A stretch of DNA of 64,000 nucleotides from Bacillus sp. RO2 (lineage in GTDB: Bacteria > Bacillota > Bacilli > Bacillales > Bacillaceae_I). Position 1 is the stretch's first letter. Each line of letters begins with the position of its first letter. Made by a program: the position numbers and the translations under genes. Under the pieces are notes generated by a model, which saw only the letters and a list, made by a program, of their open reading frames with translations, was not told where the DNA came from and did not search any database. Below, one piece after another: positions 36,998 to 44,933 of this stretch. The stretch spans positions 62,001-126,000 of the forward strand of contig NZ_JAAXCU010000057.1 in assembly GCF_012911845.1 (NCBI RefSeq), written 5' to 3'.

Positions 36998-37942
36998 TGA
37001 AAAGAAACAATGCTTTGAAAGGATTTGCTAAGTATTATGGGACGTTTACTCATTAAGTTAACAATAATTATGACAGTGGTTATATTGCTGTTTATGCCAG
37101 TAAATAAATTCGTAAAGGATTCTTATGATTACAACATTAGCCATGCAATACTGGACTTTAAGAAAGATCCTTATCCAGTTGATATCATCAACCTTGGTGC
37201 GTCTCATTCCATGTACGGTTATTATTTTAAGCCTACTGGTTTGTCCCATCTGGACTTAGCACTTCCTGCTCAGACGATTGAATACGATTTTAAATTGTTA
37301 AAAGAATATGGCAAGTATCTTAAACCTGGTGGCGTAGTAATTGTTTCCATTTCTCAAATTACATTCGCAAATTCTGAGACCAAGAACGTAGGAAATTATT
37401 ATAAAATTTTGGATCGTAAAGATATTGAACCGTTTAATGTAATTGATTATTACAGTTATTTGTACTTACCAGGTGCAAATAGTGCGAGTTTTCATTCTGC
37501 GCTTTCTGGGAGATTGAAAGAATTTAGATGGGATGCTCATCAGCCTTGGGCAAATAACGGTAAGAACTATTCGGAAAGAAAGTATGAGGATGTAGAAGAT
37601 CAGTACAAAGAAGCAGTTGAAAACAATAACATCAAACAAAATGTGAAGCAACTAAAAGAGATTGTGGATTATTGTAAAGAGAAAGGTTACCAAGTAGTAT
37701 TAACTATGGAGCCAGTTCATCAGTCTTATCAAGAATTTTTAACTGAGGAAGTCATGAATAGATTGGTCTTCCAGTACTTAGAGCCCCTTGAATTAGATGT
37801 CCCATTTTTGAATTATATGAGTGATCAAAGATTCGCGAACAACAAGGAGTATTTTATCGATTCCAATCATTTAAACAGTAAGGGAAGAAAAATGTATTCT
37901 TGGATTGTGTACAGGGACCTCAAGAAATTGGGCTATTTATGA
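36997..37942 (+). pseudogene. SGNH/DltD-like exported protein, probable frameshift near the start
   Basis: The main open frame (ATG at 37037, 301 residues) has one N-terminal membrane segment (IIMTVVILLFMPVNKFV) and an outer domain with SGNH features. GASHS carries Ser56 as putative nucleophile, and DSNHLNSKGRKMYS near the end carries Asp275 and His278. This resembles DltD, PatB and AlgJ-type partners of MBOAT transferases. An ATG at 36997 overlaps the MBOAT stop (TAATG) and reads MKRNNALKGFAKYYG before hitting a stop. Removing one G from GGG at 37040-37042 joins that to GRLLIKLTIIM in frame. So either the gene carries a one-base frameshift (mutation or sequencing error) or it starts at TTG 37025 or ATG 37037, which have poor ribosome sites. 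The bulk is intact. Confidence 0.6.
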
Positions 37943-38012
37943 GCGATTTAATAGACTCAGTTTTAGGAATAATCGTTCTGATTAATAATGAAAAATTACA
38001 TCTAATGATAGT

Positions 38013-38055
38013 AAAGAGACAGGAGCTTTGTTGGTTCCTGTCTCTTCTTTTTTTA
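38013..38055 (+). terminator. Terminator of the acyl-transfer cassette
   Basis: GAGACAGGA pairs with TCCTGTCTC, followed by a long T-rich run. It closes the four-gene unit. Confidence 0.93.
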
Positions 38056-38134
38056 CACAGGCATGTTTGTCCAATAATTGCATATACATGAACCGTTATC
38101 TAAAGAATTTCTGGAGACAACGGGAGTGTGAAAA

Positions 38135-39142
38135 ATGGATTTCGGATTGATTTCGATTTTTCTGGTCGTCTTATTGGGACCTTTACTTGTCAAGAAAATA
38201 GAAGAAAATATGGAAGTTTTCCTGCTAAGCATGGGGATACTCGCCAGTATGGTAAGTGGAGTTTACAATGAACAGCTTTTCTTCATCGCAGCAACCGATC
38301 CCATCTTAATTTCACTTGCCGTCTTAATGGCAGGTCTGATCTTCAGATGGTTGCAAAGGCCGTTTAGCAGAATTCTTTACTTTTTGAAAAATATAGTCCC
38401 ATTTAAGTTATTTATTTTTCTGCTTGTTGTATTTCTTGGGTTAATCTCAAGTGTCATTACCGCAATTATTGCAGCGCTCCTATTAGTATTTATTGTGGTT
38501 GGGCTCGATCTTGAAAAGAGAGAGCAGATAAGGCTTACCGTCCTTGCTTGTTTTTCTATAGGTTTAGGTGCAGCCTTGACGCCAATTGGAGAGCCGTTAT
38601 CCATCGTGACAATCAGCAAGCTGAATGGGGAATTTTTTTACCTGTTAAGGCTGATTGGCAAGGATGTCCTATTCGCTTTGTTGTTATTCGGTTTGCTTGC
38701 TGCCTTTATGGTGAAAGCACCTGGTTCTAATGAATTGGTGCGGAGTGTGAAGGACAAGGAAAGCTATGAGGAAATTTTTATTCGAGGCTTGAAAATTTAC
38801 TTTTTTGTGATGGGACTGACTTTTCTTGGTGCAGGATTTGAACCGTTTGTCTCCGCCTACTTTTTAGGCATGGATCCTACCGTTTTGTACTGGTTCAATA
38901 TGTCCTCCGCCATTTTGGATAACGCGACACTGGCTGCTGCAGAAATCAGTGCCGAACTGGACCCGTCAGTCATCCGGGTGATTTTGCTTGGGCTTATGAT
39001 CAGTGGGGGAATGTTGGTGCCTGGTAACATTCCGAATATCATAGCGGCAGGAAAGCTTGGTATTACAAGTAAAGAGTGGGCACGGCATGGGGTACCTGTT
39101 GGACTGTGTGCGATGGTGATTTATTATTTTGTGGTGGTGTAG
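38135..39142 (+). CDS. DUF1646 family membrane protein
   Basis: A 335-residue polytopic membrane protein with about ten hydrophobic segments. The DUF1646 pattern is visible: FLLVVFLGLISSVITAIIAA, ALTPIGEPLSIVTISKLNG and SGGMLVPGNIPNIIAAGKLG. These duplicated 'GEPL' and 'PGNIPN' segments resemble the two half-sites of ion-transporter superfamily members such as ArsB/NhaD, so a cation or anion transport role is plausible but unproven. It stands alone between two terminators. Confidence 0.82.
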   Translation: MDFGLISIFLVVLLGPLLVKKIEENMEVFLLSMGILASMVSGVYNEQLFFIAATDPILISLAVLMAGLIFRWLQRPFSRILYFLKNIVPFKLFIFLLVVFLGLISSVITAIIAALLLVFIVVGLDLEKREQIRLTVLACFSIGLGAALTPIGEPLSIVTISKLNGEFFYLLRLIGKDVLFALLLFGLLAAFMVKAPGSNELVRSVKDKESYEEIFIRGLKIYFFVMGLTFLGAGFEPFVSAYFLGMDPTVLYWFNMSSAILDNATLAAAEISAELDPSVIRVILLGLMISGGMLVPGNIPNIIAAGKLGITSKEWARHGVPVGLCAMVIYYFVVV

Positions 39143-39144
39143 GA

Positions 39145-39241
39145 ATGAAGACAATTATGAGTCTTAAAAAGGTATGAGATTGTCTTCATAAAGAGTATAA
39201 AGACAATTATGCCTCGAAATAAGCAGTGAAACTGTCTTCAT
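39145..39241. repeat. Palindromic 'gaagac-gtcttc' repeat, two units
   Basis: Unit 1 runs from TGAAGACAAT to ATTGTCTTCA (perfect 10-base inverted repeat, ~45 bases in all). Unit 2 runs from AAAGACAATTATG to CTGTCTTCAT. The same kind of unit recurs at 46944-47092. Confidence 0.8.
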
Positions 39242-39264
39242 GGCCCGAATAACCGATGAAATAA

Positions 39265-39314
39265 AAAAAAGCTGGCTAGTTTGTCGTTTTTCCCGACTTC
39301 TAGCCAGCTTTATT
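39265..39314. terminator. Bidirectional terminator
   Basis: AAAAAAGCTGGCTAG and CTAGCCAGCTTTAT form a long stem with an inner loop, A-rich on one side and T-rich on the other. It ends the minus-strand regulator gene and serves the DUF1646 gene. Confidence 0.88.
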
Positions 39315-40171
39315 TATACCCGCTTCACGGATATTGCTGCACGAACCTTCTGCAGTGCCTCTTTCCCCTCATCCTTCTTCGCCATCAGCACATTCACATA
39401 AATGGCATCAATCATAGCAAGTTGGGCGATGCGTGAGGCCAATGCCTCTGAGCGATAGTCCGTTTCCTCTGACATTGTATAGAGTGCCATGTCCACACCT
39501 TGACTTAGAGGAGACTTGGCAAAATTCGTGATACCGATTGTCTTCACCTCATTTGCTTTTACCACTTCAAGAATGTGCATCATGTCCTTCGATGCTCCCG
39601 TATGTGAAATGATGATGGCGACGTCTTCGTCCGTCAATTGGCTTGCTGACATAAGCTGCATGTGAGTGTCAGACTGAACGTTCACTGAAACACCTGTACG
39701 GATAAGTTTATGGTAAGCGTCCATTGCAATGACGTTAGATCCTCCACTTCCGAAAAATTCCACTTTGCGAGCCTCTAAAATAGCACTAATCACCTCGTGA
39801 AATGCTTGTTCATCAAGGATCTTCAATGTATCTTCAAGTGTTTTTATATTCGATCGGAATACTTTTTCCGCAATCGTTTTTTCACTGTCGTGTTCCATGA
39901 TATTTTCATGAATATCTTGAATGGGCTCCACAATTTCCGTTGCGAGTGCAATTTTCATCGCCTGGTAACCTTTAAAGCCGATTCGTTGGCAAAACCGGAA
40001 TACGGTGGAGTCCGCTACACCTAGATCATCGGCAACCTGATTGATGGTGCTGTGGACAATTTTCTGTGGATTATTTAGGATATAGTCCGCGATGACTTGC
40101 TCCTTCCCCTTGAACTGTGGATAGTGGGAACGTATGCGCATCATGCAGTATTGCGTTTCCTGCGTGTTCAT
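39314..40171 (-). CDS. MurR/RpiR family regulator of the gluconate genes
   Basis: A 285-residue regulator. An N-terminal HTH_6 domain (STINQVADDLGVADSTVFRF, then QRIGFKGYQAMKIALA) is followed by a C-terminal SIS sugar-phosphate-binding domain (VEFFGSGGSNVIAMDAYHKL, IIISHTGASKDMMHILEV). ATG 40171 is chosen for GGAGGG seven bases upstream. It is transcribed away from gnd-gntP-gntK. It probably senses a phosphorylated sugar acid such as 6-phosphogluconate and represses the operon. B. subtilis uses a GntR-family repressor in this role instead. The ligand is inferred from neighbours. Confidence 0.9.
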   Translation of the reverse strand: MNTQETQYCMMRIRSHYPQFKGKEQVIADYILNNPQKIVHSTINQVADDLGVADSTVFRFCQRIGFKGYQAMKIALATEIVEPIQDIHENIMEHDSEKTIAEKVFRSNIKTLEDTLKILDEQAFHEVISAILEARKVEFFGSGGSNVIAMDAYHKLIRTGVSVNVQSDTHMQLMSASQLTDEDVAIIISHTGASKDMMHILEVVKANEVKTIGITNFAKSPLSQGVDMALYTMSEETDYRSEALASRIAQLAMIDAIYVNVLMAKKDEGKEALQKVRAAISVKRV

Positions 40172-40242
40172 GGTGCGACCCTCCAGAAATAGTAATCTAT
40201 TATCTATCATAAAGAGGTTTCAAAAAAAAAGAAACTATTTTT

Positions 40243-40256
40243 TGATAACGCTTGCA
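40243..40256 (+). promoter_or_regulatory. Probable cre site (CcpA) over the gnt promoter
   Basis: TGATAACGCTTGCA fits the catabolite-responsive element TGWAANCGNTNNCA with one mismatch. It overlaps the -35 of the promoter TTGCAT (40252-40257), 17-base spacer, CATAAT (40275-40280). The 7-mer TGATAAC recurs at 40280-40286 and may form part of a regulator site. Confidence 0.65.
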
Positions 40257-40280
40257 TTTTGAGGAATTTTTTTTCATAAT
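40252..40280 (+). promoter_or_regulatory. Sigma-A promoter of gnd-gntP-gntK
   Basis: TTGCAT and CATAAT are separated by exactly 17 bases, 64 bases upstream of the gnd start. The cre-like site covers the -35. Confidence 0.65.
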
Positions 40281-40343
40281 GATAACAAGATAAAAAATAT
40301 TTTTCCATACACACTTGTGCATGAGAAGGGAGTTTCTTTTTAT

Positions 40344-41240
40344 ATGAAACTGGCAATGATTGGTTTAGGCAAGATGGGGTACAACTTAACGTTGAATTTA
40401 ATAGATAACAAGCATGAAGTAGTAGCTTTTGATGTTGATAATGAGAACGTTGTCAAAAGTGAACAGGCAGGTGCAATCGGAGCTTACTCCATTGAGGAAG
40501 CGCTAGGCAAACTGGATTCACCAAAAGTGGTATGGATGATGGTGCCGGCTGGTGAGATCACTGAAAATGTGCTTTCAGAGATTAGTAGTTTTGTAACAGA
40601 AGGAGACATCATCATTGATGGCGGAAACTCTAACTACAAAGATACGTTAAAGCGTGCGGAAGAGCTTGCTGCAAAAGGTGTCCACTACTTGGATGTCGGA
40701 ACAAGCGGTGGAATGGAAGGAGCTCGCAACGGGGCTTGCACGATGGTTGGTGGAAACGAAGAAGCGTTTAAGCACGTTGAACCGCTTTTCCAAGATATAT
40801 GTGTAGAGAACGGCTACTTATATGCAGGAAAATCCGGTAGCGGTCATTTCTTGAAAATGGTCCACAATGGGGTGGAATACGGCATGATGCAAGCGATTGC
40901 TGAAGGATTCGATATCCTGGAAAAAAGTGATTTTGACTTTGACTATGAAAAGGTTGCGAGAGTCTGGAACAACGGATCCGTCGTTCGCTCTTGGCTGATG
41001 GAACTTACAGAAAATGCATTCAGCAAAGACGCGAGGTTAGAAGGTATCAAAGGCGTTATGCACTCTTCCGGTGAGGGTAAATGGACAGTAGAGACAGCCC
41101 TTGACCTACAAGCCGCAGCGCCAGTCATCGCCTTGTCTCTAATGATGAGATACCGTTCCCTTGAACCAGACACCTTCTCAGGGAAAGTAGTCGCAGCACT
41201 CCGTAACGAATTCGGCGGACATGCAGTCGAGAAGAACTAA
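40344..41240 (+). CDS. gnd: 6-phosphogluconate dehydrogenase, short (decarboxylating) form
   Basis: It oxidises 6-phosphogluconate to ribulose 5-phosphate and CO2. The 298-residue length identifies the short GntZ/YqeC-type enzyme rather than the 470-residue form. Motifs: nucleotide fold MKLAMIGLGKMG, DGGNSNYKDT, the substrate segment GTSGGMEGARNGACTMVGG, and GSGHFLKMVHNGVEYGMMQA with the catalytic Lys. ATG 40344 follows AGAAGGGAG; upstream in-frame starts lack a ribosome site. It is the first gene of the gluconate module. Confidence 0.93.
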   Translation: MKLAMIGLGKMGYNLTLNLIDNKHEVVAFDVDNENVVKSEQAGAIGAYSIEEALGKLDSPKVVWMMVPAGEITENVLSEISSFVTEGDIIIDGGNSNYKDTLKRAEELAAKGVHYLDVGTSGGMEGARNGACTMVGGNEEAFKHVEPLFQDICVENGYLYAGKSGSGHFLKMVHNGVEYGMMQAIAEGFDILEKSDFDFDYEKVARVWNNGSVVRSWLMELTENAFSKDARLEGIKGVMHSSGEGKWTVETALDLQAAAPVIALSLMMRYRSLEPDTFSGKVVAALRNEFGGHAVEKN

Positions 41241-41293
41241 AATAAGGCATTTTTGTTACATGGGCAAGGCATGATGGTAGCCGAAAAATGATG

Positions 41294-41373
41294 TTGGCAC
41301 GAACTCGGAGTGTTTTGGCACGAACTCGATGTGTTTTGGCATCAACTCGCCTCATTTTGGCACGAACTTTCAA
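41294..41373. repeat. 21-bp tandem repeat, four copies
   Basis: Copies of TTGGCACGAACTCGNNGTGTT begin at 41294, 41315, 41336 and 41357, exactly 21 bases apart, with the last degenerating after TTGGCACGAACTT. They fill the gnd-gntP gap. The 21-base period keeps an antisense frame open, which I consider accidental. Confidence 0.9.
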
Positions 41374-41454
41374 GAATGCTTGCTCAGGTATAAATAATAA
41401 GTAAAAACAACACGAAAACATTCCATTTTATAAGAAAAAAAGGAGGAACAAATC

Positions 41455-42801
41455 ATGTCAGGATCCATGCTAATCCTAATCGCAGCAGCAGCAATATTCG
41501 TCCTACTATTCCTAGTCATCCGCACCAAACTACACGCATTCGTAGCCCTGCTGCTAGTCAGTTTACTAGTAGGTATCGCAGCAGGCATGCCGCTAAATGA
41601 AGTCATCGCATCCGTCCAAAACGGAATGGGAGGCACCCTCGGCTTCGTTGCAGTCGTAGTCGGACTTGGTGCGATGTTCGGTAAAATGCTAGAAGTATCA
41701 GGTGGAGCAGAAAGACTTGCTCAAACTTTAATGAAGAAATTCGGTGAAGAAAAGTCCCAGTGGGCGTTAGGTATTACAGGTTTCTTAGTAGCAATTCCCG
41801 TATTCTTTGATGTTGGTTTCATCATTTTAGTGCCAATCGTGTATGGCTTGGCGAAAAAAACAGGAAAGTCGCTTTTACATTACGGTATTCCATTACTGGC
41901 AGGACTTGCTGTAACGCACAGCTTTATCCCTCCAACACCGGGACCTATTGCAGTAGCTGATTTAATCGGCGCAGACCTTGGATGGGTAATCCTGTTTGGT
42001 GTTATCGCTGGTATCCCGGCTATGATTCTAGCTGGTCCGGTTTTCGGTAAATATATTGGCAAAAAAATTCACGTGGTTGTACCAAAATACATGGAACTCG
42101 ATGAAGATAAGGTATATGAAAAGGATCTTCCAGGCTTCGGACTGATTGCTTCTATCATTTTAGTACCTTTAGTGTTGATTTTAGTGAATACGTTTTCAAC
42201 GGTTATTTTTGAAAAAGGTCATATTGTTCGAGAGATCACGACATTCGTCGGTCACCCGTTCGTAGCATTAACGATAGCAACATTATTAACGTTCTACTTC
42301 CTTGGAACGAAGCGCGGTTATACAAAACAAAATGTACAAGATATTGCGACTAAAGCGCTTGAGCCAGCAGGTATCATCATCCTTGTAACGGGTGCCGGTG
42401 GGGTGTTCAAGCAAGTACTAATCGACTCTGGTGTTGGCGATGTTCTTGGTGAAATGATGGCAGGTTCTGCATTGCCTCCAATCGTTCTAGCGTTCTTGAT
42501 TGCTGCAGCAGTCCGCGTGGCACAAGGTTCGGCAACCGTATCAATGGTTACAGCAGCAGGACTAATCACTCCACTAATCGGTATCATGGGTCTTGAAGGA
42601 CCTGTACTTGGTCTAATCGTTATCTCGATTGCTTCCGGTGCAACGGTTCTATCTCACGTAAATGACTCCGGATTCTGGTTGGTGAACAGATACTTCGGTC
42701 TTGATGTAAAAGATACGTTAAAATCTTGGACGGTCATGGAAACCATCATCGGTCTTGTAGGTTTTGCAGTAGCGGTAATTCTTGGTATATTTATAGGATA
42801 G
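41455..42801 (+). CDS. gntP: Gluconate:H+ symporter
   Basis: GntP brings gluconate into the cell with protons. The 448-residue, roughly 12-helix protein shows the family pattern: IRTKLHAFVALLLVSLLVGI, GGTLGFVAVVVGLGAMFGKM, HSFIPPTPGPIAVADLIGAD and LSHVNDSGFWLVNRYFGLDV. AAAGGAGGAAC precedes the ATG. It is flanked by the dehydrogenase and the kinase of the same pathway. Confidence 0.94.
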   Translation: MSGSMLILIAAAAIFVLLFLVIRTKLHAFVALLLVSLLVGIAAGMPLNEVIASVQNGMGGTLGFVAVVVGLGAMFGKMLEVSGGAERLAQTLMKKFGEEKSQWALGITGFLVAIPVFFDVGFIILVPIVYGLAKKTGKSLLHYGIPLLAGLAVTHSFIPPTPGPIAVADLIGADLGWVILFGVIAGIPAMILAGPVFGKYIGKKIHVVVPKYMELDEDKVYEKDLPGFGLIASIILVPLVLILVNTFSTVIFEKGHIVREITTFVGHPFVALTIATLLTFYFLGTKRGYTKQNVQDIATKALEPAGIIILVTGAGGVFKQVLIDSGVGDVLGEMMAGSALPPIVLAFLIAAAVRVAQGSATVSMVTAAGLITPLIGIMGLEGPVLGLIVISIASGATVLSHVNDSGFWLVNRYFGLDVKDTLKSWTVMETIIGLVGFAVAVILGIFIG

Positions 42802-42834
42802 GATTATTTGCTAAGGCTATTCAGAGGGTCATAT

Positions 42835-42968
42835 AGCTGTTGATTGGAGCAAAAGGCGAAGACTCCTGAGGGAGTTAGCGCTAGGTGGATACCCCGCAGG
42901 CGTTAGCCGAGGAGGCTCCAGCAGCGCCCCTAGGAAAGCGAAGCCATTTGCGGAAATCAACAGCGGTG
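42835..42968 (+). repeat. Interspersed GC-rich repeat, copy 3 (fullest form)
   Basis: Begins AGCTGTTGATTGGAGC and ends GCGGAAATCAACAGCGG, so the ends are inverted repeats of about 12 bases. Internal blocks are GGCGAAGACTCC, ACCCCGCAGGCGTTAGCCGA, GGAGGCTCCAGCAG and GGAAAGCGAAGCCATTT. It lies between gntP and gntK. No protein is encoded. Confidence 0.9.
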
Positions 42969-42995
42969 TTAAACATTGTCTTAGGATAATCTAAA

Positions 42996-43021
42996 GGGGG
43001 TCAAGGAGCTATTTCCTTGGC
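42996..43021 (+). other. Hairpin before gntK
   Basis: GGGTCAAGGA pairs with TCCTTGGCCC (one mismatch) around a six-base loop. No T-run follows at once, so attenuation is possible but not shown. Confidence 0.45.
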
Positions 43022-43054
43022 CCGTTGTGATTTTGAATCAAGGAGGACATCACC

Positions 43055-44587
43055 ATGACAACATACATGCTAGGCGTTGATATAGGAACAACAAGCACAA
43101 AGGCAGTGCTTTTTACGAAGGACGGAAAAGTAGAAAGCCAACATGCCGTCGAATACCCTTTGTATACGCCAGAAATGGGAGCGGCTGAACAGGATCCCGA
43201 CGAAATACTTGAAGCGGTGGCGGTTTCCATCAAGGAAACTATCATTAAAAGTGGCATCGATACCAGAGACCTTTCCCATGTTAGCTTCAGTGCGGCGATG
43301 CACAGTCTGATTGCTGTGGATGAATCAGGGTTTCCATTGACGAAAAGCATCACATGGGCCGACCAGCGAAGTGAGAAGTGGGCAAAGAAAATTAAGAATG
43401 AATGGGACGGTCACGAAGTTTATCTGAGAACAGGAACACCGATTCATCCGATGTCTCCTTTGGCAAAGCTTGTTTGGTTGCGAAACGAACACCATGAAAT
43501 TTTTGAAAAAGCAGCTAAATTCATCTCTATAAAAGAGTATGTCTTTCATAAGTTGTTTGGTGAGTACGTTGTGGACCACTCCATTGCTTCGGCAACAGGT
43601 TTGTTGAATTTGGAAAAATTGGATTGGGACGAGGGTGCACTTGGGGTTGCAGGTGTGACACCTGGCAAGCTGTCCCGCCTTGTACCGACAACGGAAATCA
43701 TCACAGGATTGCAACCAGAGTGGTCGGTGGAATTGGGACTTCCTGCTAGTGTCAAATTTGTAATTGGTGCAAATGACGGCGTGCTTTCCAACCTGGGGGT
43801 AAACGCTGTACAGCCAGGCGTGGTCGCTTTGACCATCGGAACAAGCGGGGCCATCCGTACCGTTGCGGACAAGCCGGTAATCGATCCAAAGGGCAGAACA
43901 TTTTGCTATGCGCTGACCGAAAATCATTGGGTCATTGGCGGCCCGGTCAACAATGGCGGAATGATTATGCGTTGGTTGCGTGATGAGTTTTGCCAAGCGG
44001 AAGTAGAAGAAGCAAAAGCAATCGGAGTTGACCCATATGATGTGATGACAGCAAAGATTGCTCAAGTGAAACCTGGTGCAGAAGGTGTCCTTTTCCATCC
44101 CTATCTGACAGGTGAACGTGCACCATTGTGGAACGGCAATGCACGTGGATCCTTCTATGGCCTTGGTATCCATCATAAAAGAGAGCATATGATGCGAGCG
44201 GTATTAGAAGGAATCAACCTTAACCTATATACGGTGTTGTTAGCATTGGAGGAGATTATCGGCATTCCGGAAAAAATCCATGCAACAGGCGGTTTTGCCC
44301 GCTCAGATGTTTGGTGCCAGATGCTTTCTAACATTTTTAATCAGGAAGTAAGTATCCCTGAAAGTGTGGAAAGTTCCTGCCTCGGTGCTGCAGTTCTTGG
44401 CTTGTATGCGCTTGGTGAAATAGACTCGTTTGATGTGATGAATGAGATGGTGGGGACGACGAATGGGTATGTTCCGGATCAAGCGGATGTGGAAGTGTAT
44501 AAAGAGCTGACACCGTTGTTCATCCGCTTGAGCCGTTTGTATGAACAGGAGTTTGATGCGGTGGTGGCGTTTCAGCAGAGGAATTAA
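43055..44587 (+). CDS. gntK: Gluconokinase (FGGY family)
   Basis: It phosphorylates gluconate to 6-phosphogluconate, the substrate of gnd. The 510-residue FGGY kinase has the N-terminal phosphate loop MLGVDIGTTSTKAVLF, the substrate region AAMHSLIAVDESG and ITWADQRSEKW, catalytic-base segment IGANDGVLSNLG, the ALTIGTSGAIR nucleotide motif and the FGGY signature region with ATGGFARSDVWCQML. The length matches B. subtilis GntK (513). GAAGGAGGAC-type spacing (CAAGGAGGACATCACC) precedes the ATG. Confidence 0.94.
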   Translation: MTTYMLGVDIGTTSTKAVLFTKDGKVESQHAVEYPLYTPEMGAAEQDPDEILEAVAVSIKETIIKSGIDTRDLSHVSFSAAMHSLIAVDESGFPLTKSITWADQRSEKWAKKIKNEWDGHEVYLRTGTPIHPMSPLAKLVWLRNEHHEIFEKAAKFISIKEYVFHKLFGEYVVDHSIASATGLLNLEKLDWDEGALGVAGVTPGKLSRLVPTTEIITGLQPEWSVELGLPASVKFVIGANDGVLSNLGVNAVQPGVVALTIGTSGAIRTVADKPVIDPKGRTFCYALTENHWVIGGPVNNGGMIMRWLRDEFCQAEVEEAKAIGVDPYDVMTAKIAQVKPGAEGVLFHPYLTGERAPLWNGNARGSFYGLGIHHKREHMMRAVLEGINLNLYTVLLALEEIIGIPEKIHATGGFARSDVWCQMLSNIFNQEVSIPESVESSCLGAAVLGLYALGEIDSFDVMNEMVGTTNGYVPDQADVEVYKELTPLFIRLSRLYEQEFDAVVAFQQRN

Positions 44588-44598
44588 GGGAATTGGCT

Positions 44599-44730
44599 CA
44601 ACGGTTGATTTCCGTTCCAGGCGCTTCGCTTGCCTGCGGGCGGTCCGGGAGCCTCCTCACTTCGTTGCGGGGTCTCCCCTGTCCCTTCCTCCCGCGGGCG
44701 TCTGCGCGCCTTCCACTGCAATCAACTGGA
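44599..44730 (-). repeat. Interspersed GC-rich repeat, copy 4
   Basis: Reverse orientation, directly after gntK: GGTTGATTTCCGTTCCAGGC at one end and CACTGCAATCAACTGG at the other. The block GAGCCTCCTCACTTCGTTGC is shared with copies 2 and 7. Confidence 0.88.
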
Positions 44731-44804
44731 ATTTGCATTAATTCTCTACTCAATTCCCTTTCTGTTTATTTTATATAAAAATAAAGAGATGGATAGATTC
44801 TAAA

Positions 44805-44933
44805 GCTGTTGATTGGAGCGAAAGGCTAAGACTCCGGCGGGAGGTAGCGGTAGCTTGAGACCCCACAGCGCAGCGAGGCGGCTCAAGCACACGCCCCGCG
44901 GAAAGCGAAGCCTGGCGCGGAAATCAACAGCGG
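44805..44933 (+). repeat. Interspersed GC-rich repeat, copy 5
   Basis: Forward orientation, ends GCTGTTGATTGGAGCG and GCGCGGAAATCAACAGC. It faces copy 4 across 74 bases. Its inner end overlaps the 3' end of the minus-strand small gene at 44883. Confidence 0.9.

Noticed and set aside
33862-37942. Canonical dlt operon
   Set aside because: The adenylase lacks the DltA-type Asp in the A4 region, the MBOAT is longer and the gene order is different; kept as dlt-like only.
41125-41421. Minus-strand ORF with RVRAKTLRVRAN repeats
   Set aside because: The repeats come from the 21-bp tandem DNA repeat, whose length is a multiple of three; the rest overlaps gnd.
43325-44188. 287-residue minus-strand ORF
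   Set aside because: It is antisense to gntK, has no ribosome site, and its Cys/His-rich composition is typical of a shadow frame.
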